A program made the translations under genes and the position numbers. Below the pieces are notes generated by a model, which made no database searches, was not told the origin of the DNA, and saw only the letters and a program-made list of their open reading frames with translations. Shown in pieces: positions 61,585-64,000 of a stretch of DNA of 64,000 nucleotides. Each line of letters begins with the position of its first letter. The stretch's first letter is position 1. Source of the stretch: CAZKAP01 sp964552195 (GTDB taxonomy: Bacteria > Bacteroidota > Bacteroidia > Flavobacteriales > Flavobacteriaceae); NCBI GenBank assembly GCA_964552195.1, contig CAZKFM010000003.1, forward strand, positions 186,001 through 250,000, given 5' to 3'.

Positions 61585-62778
61585 TTATGCCATCCAGTGC
61601 TCATGGATGTATTGCTCCGTTTTTGCATTGACTTCCCGACCCCGGACAATCAAATGGGTCTTGTCCATTCTCTGACTTCTGTAGCCCAACAGTCGAAGTA
61701 TGGGCTTGGTCATTAGACCGGCAATTTTAAGGTCTAACATGAGCGTATCACTCTCTTTGTCGTAACGGGAAACACCGGGTAAGTAGGGTAAAATCCGATC
61801 AAATCGCCATCGACGCAACCAGGCAGATATTCGCAAATAAATAACCGGAGTTTTCTTGATAAAGAAAAAACCGTCATTGCCCTGTTCCTGGTACAAGGGC
61901 ATGAAGATCTTGGTGTCCTTGCGCGCTCGAAAGGGACTTTCATTGTATTCGGCTATTAGTTCGCCTTTTCGTACATCCTGAAAATTTTGAAATCCCGGCA
62001 ACATACTAAAGCGATCGCCTTCGCGGATTTCATGCCGGTAATTGATTTCAAAAATGTTTCCCGTGGTTTTACCCAACGTCTCGAAATAGGTATCGTAGTC
62101 AATGAGTTCTTTATCGAGCGATCCTGCGATGACCATTGATAAGTAGGTAAATGCCACATGGTTTTCGATGGAGGAAATATCGTCGTGCTGGCCGGATTCA
62201 AATCCGAAGGACACATAACCCAGTTCATTGAGGTAGCTGAGTAGAGGCCCTTCCAGGTACTCCTCAATTCCCAGTATTATTGGTGTCGGATACTGACGGG
62301 TGAATTGCCTGTTCAGAAGGCTGTCGTTAACCGTAATAAAGGGTATGGTCTGACAGGAAGTGGTATGAAGATCGAAGAAGTAGAAAGGGCCCGACTTGCT
62401 AATCAGCAGACCCTGCACGATCCGATAGAGCTCCTCCAGCTGCCTTTCGTCCTCGTTGGCGGGCTGAAAGCTATCGTTTTCCAATTTTCTCAGGTTTTCC
62501 CGGGTCCACAACCGGTTCAGGTCGGTTTGATGGAAGCGCTCCGATCGTTCCAGGGCCCAGATATTTCCTGAGAGTGCATACACGCTGCCACGGATGGGTA
62601 TTTCCTTATCCTTTAACTCATCGATGACCTGGTGTAAGGCGAATACACCTGATGGCTCGTTGCCATGTATGCCTCCGAAAAAGACCAGGCAGGGGCCGTC
62701 TTCCTTTCCTTCGATATGTCCAATAATGCGGTTTACCTCAAGGTCCTGACCTATGGCTTTACTGAACACTCTACTCAT
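61585..62778 (-). CDS. Succinylglutamate desuccinylase/aspartoacylase family zinc hydrolase
   Basis: 397 residues. The M14-like fold of AstE/AspA: zinc motif FFGGIHGNEPSGVFAL (H and E), DLNRLWTREN, FFDLHTTSCQTIPFI (third zinc His), and SFGFESGQHDD. The C-terminal ~130 residues are extra compared with the minimal family. These enzymes release amino acids from acyl- or peptide-type amides. Its ATG overlaps the stop of the upstream GCS2-CBS gene by 8 bp, so the hydrolase and the ligase are made together and probably act on the same amide bond. Confidence 0.86.
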   Translation of the reverse strand: MSRVFSKAIGQDLEVNRIIGHIEGKEDGPCLVFFGGIHGNEPSGVFALHQVIDELKDKEIPIRGSVYALSGNIWALERSERFHQTDLNRLWTRENLRKLENDSFQPANEDERQLEELYRIVQGLLISKSGPFYFFDLHTTSCQTIPFITVNDSLLNRQFTRQYPTPIILGIEEYLEGPLLSYLNELGYVSFGFESGQHDDISSIENHVAFTYLSMVIAGSLDKELIDYDTYFETLGKTTGNIFEINYRHEIREGDRFSMLPGFQNFQDVRKGELIAEYNESPFRARKDTKIFMPLYQEQGNDGFFFIKKTPVIYLRISAWLRRWRFDRILPYLPGVSRYDKESDTLMLDLKIAGLMTKPILRLLGYRSQRMDKTHLIVRGREVNAKTEQYIHEHWMA

Positions 62779-64000
62779 AGTTGTATTTCCGTATATCTTT
62801 TTGGGTAATGATCCCGACTAGTTGTTCTTTCTGCAAGACCGGAAGACATCCGATGTTGTGTTTTTTCATAAGCGAAACGGCATCTGCTAGGGGAGTACAA
62901 GTTTCAACCGTAATAACGGATTCTATCATAATATCGGAAACGGGAACTGCATTTTTGGTATCCTTGATTTTATCCTGAAAGCGGCTGATATGTGTCCAGG
63001 TTAGCAAACCTACCAGTTTTTCCTGTTGATCCACTACGGGTAGATGATGGATGTCCTTCCACTCCATAATTTTCAGGGTAAGGGTAGCCGTATCGTTCAC
63101 ATAGGCCGTAAAAAGCCGGGTGGACATGATGTGCCCCACCCGTGTAGCTGAATCCGTCGTCACGATGGATTGTTTGAGAACCGGCCAGAGGTGTGCGGGC
63201 GTATCCGTCTTCTGATTATCGTGTATGGCTTTGGTTAGCGAGATCAGAGCATCATCTTTCTTGGTTATTTTCTTCAGATTACGGAAGCTACTAATCATCC
63301 ACTGAGCGGGGGTATAGCCGTTAATGCGTTCCTCGATCACCCCCAAAAGCCGGTTAATATCCTGGGAATGCACATTCATACTTTCGAGGCCCGATCGGGC
63401 AATGGGCAACAATTCATCCCGAACCAGAGTCTTTAAACTGACGGTTTTGCCCATCCAGTGGAGATACGTTTCTGCGCCGTATCGCGCCGCCTTTACAAAG
63501 TTGGATTTGACTTCATTGAAGTCCATCCGATCCTCGAGTTGGTTGTATTCGGCAGGCCGACCCGTCATGAGGCCCACCCAAAAGGCGAAGTTGGCCATTT
63601 CGTCCAGCACTGAAGGTCCGGAGGGGATATACCGGTTTTCTATTCTCAGATGGGCTTTGCCTCCACCAACGCCATAACACGGACGATTCCATTTATAGAT
63701 GGTACCGTTGTGCAAACTGAGTGCCATGAGTTTCGGGATCTGGCCCTTACTGAGTTTGATCATGGAGCTCTCCTTGATTTCCCGGGAAAGCAGTATTCTA
63801 TATCGGGAAATCTCATTCTTGTAGAAGTCGGCGATACTACCCCGGACCCAGTCCTCCCCAAAGGTAACCCGAGCCTGCTGGTCCCGCAGTGCGATGGAAA
63901 CATCCCGTATATCTACACTCTGCTGGAATAAGGCGATTCGAGTTTCCTGCCATAATTCCTTGCCGAGCAGTATGGGGGAATTCACGCATTGCGCAAGTAC
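62771..64000 (-). CDS. GCS2-like glutamate-cysteine ligase fused to CBS domains, N-terminus outside the window
   Basis: The frame is open to the right edge; the GTG at 63985 is internal (NSPILLGKELWQETRIALFQQSVDIR is a mid-protein GCS2 motif). Visible are GVGGGKAHLRIENRYIPSGPSVLDEMANFAFWVGLM and FNEVKSNFVKAARYGAET, the substrate part of the GCS2 amidoligase fold, then from about residue 285 two CBS domains (HIMSTRLFTAYVN... and VSDIMIESVITVETCTPLADAVSLMKKHNIGCLPVL), which usually bind adenine nucleotides. A ligase of this kind joins an amino acid to a carboxylate with ATP; its product is unknown. Translationally coupled with the downstream hydrolase. Confidence 0.85.
   Translation of the reverse strand, partial: VLAQCVNSPILLGKELWQETRIALFQQSVDIRDVSIALRDQQARVTFGEDWVRGSIADFYKNEISRYRILLSREIKESSMIKLSKGQIPKLMALSLHNGTIYKWNRPCYGVGGGKAHLRIENRYIPSGPSVLDEMANFAFWVGLMTGRPAEYNQLEDRMDFNEVKSNFVKAARYGAETYLHWMGKTVSLKTLVRDELLPIARSGLESMNVHSQDINRLLGVIEERINGYTPAQWMISSFRNLKKITKKDDALISLTKAIHDNQKTDTPAHLWPVLKQSIVTTDSATRVGHIMSTRLFTAYVNDTATLTLKIMEWKDIHHLPVVDQQEKLVGLLTWTHISRFQDKIKDTKNAVPVSDIMIESVITVETCTPLADAVSLMKKHNIGCLPVLQKEQLVGIITQKDIRKYNYE

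Noticed and set aside
1..64000. CRISPR arrays, restriction-modification or phage-defence islands
   Set aside because: No regularly spaced repeats, cas genes, methyltransferase-endonuclease pairs or phage genes were seen; the only mobile-type module is the ParDE-like pair.

Overview
This window is chromosomal DNA of a member of the Bacteroidota, probably a Flavobacteriia/Saprospiria-type marine or soil bacterium. The evidence is a PorP/SprF-family type IX secretion protein, DUF4199 and DUF2007 proteins, an RprX/RprY-like two-component pair, a YtxJ bacillithiol-linked protein, near absence of Shine-Dalgarno sequences, and repeated promoter elements of the Bacteroidota type (TAnnTTTG, here also TAnnTTCG) only a few bases upstream of start codons. 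Base composition looks close to half G+C almost throughout. There is no rRNA, no complete tRNA and no CRISPR array.

Layout. 1-1782: end of a sensor kinase plus its OmpR-type regulator. 1779-9244 (minus): an eight-gene run from one promoter: Gfo/Idh oxidoreductase, 3-hydroxyacyl-CoA dehydrogenase, DUF1015, YggS, exonuclease/GIY-YIG protein, K+ channel, MiaA, gluconokinase. 9365-18700: pcm, smpB, a PorP/SprF-SPOR protein, a TetR repressor, ClpB, YtxJ, GlyA, glutaminyl cyclotransferase and the 4.5S SRP RNA. 18652-24965: SDR, transaldolase, a thioredoxin-fold lipoprotein, an ABC-F ATPase, a membrane protein and a fasciclin protein. 25000-31719 (minus): pheT (own promoter) and leuA-leuC-leuD-leuB. 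31871-36926: a conserved hypothetical, an RluA-type synthase, panB, a broken NTF2-like gene, sdaA. 37257-42199: universal stress protein, SGNH protein and MBOAT O-acyltransferase in one operon, then dnaK. 42263-49105: DUF1624 membrane protein, a lipoprotein and a 1333-residue CheB-CheR-PAS-histidine kinase.

49164-53192 (minus) is a light-sensing locus: heme oxygenase (biliverdin supply), a PAS-GAF-PHY-HWE kinase-REC bacteriophytochrome and two single-domain response regulators. Both photoreceptor genes are broken: at least two in-frame stops in the heme oxygenase frame, and two in-frame stops plus a frameshift in the phytochrome, although the remaining sequence still reads as well-conserved protein. 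53461-60507 holds secreted or envelope enzymes (EEP phosphatase, CIA30 protein, DUF4199, prolyl oligopeptidase, DUF2007, GH13) and a strong structured-RNA candidate at 57831-57937. 60585-61159 is a ParDE-like toxin-antitoxin with a frameshifted toxin. The window ends with an aspartoacylase/desuccinylase-like hydrolase overlapping a GCS2-like ligase fused to CBS domains (partial).

The most useful leads are the decayed phytochrome locus, the structured RNA at 57831-57937, the 19-bp promoter element shared by two unrelated genes, the palindrome plus sigma54-like element before dnaK, the ligase/hydrolase pair at the right edge, and the homopolymer frameshift in the toxin. I did not find a clearly new defence or mobile system.
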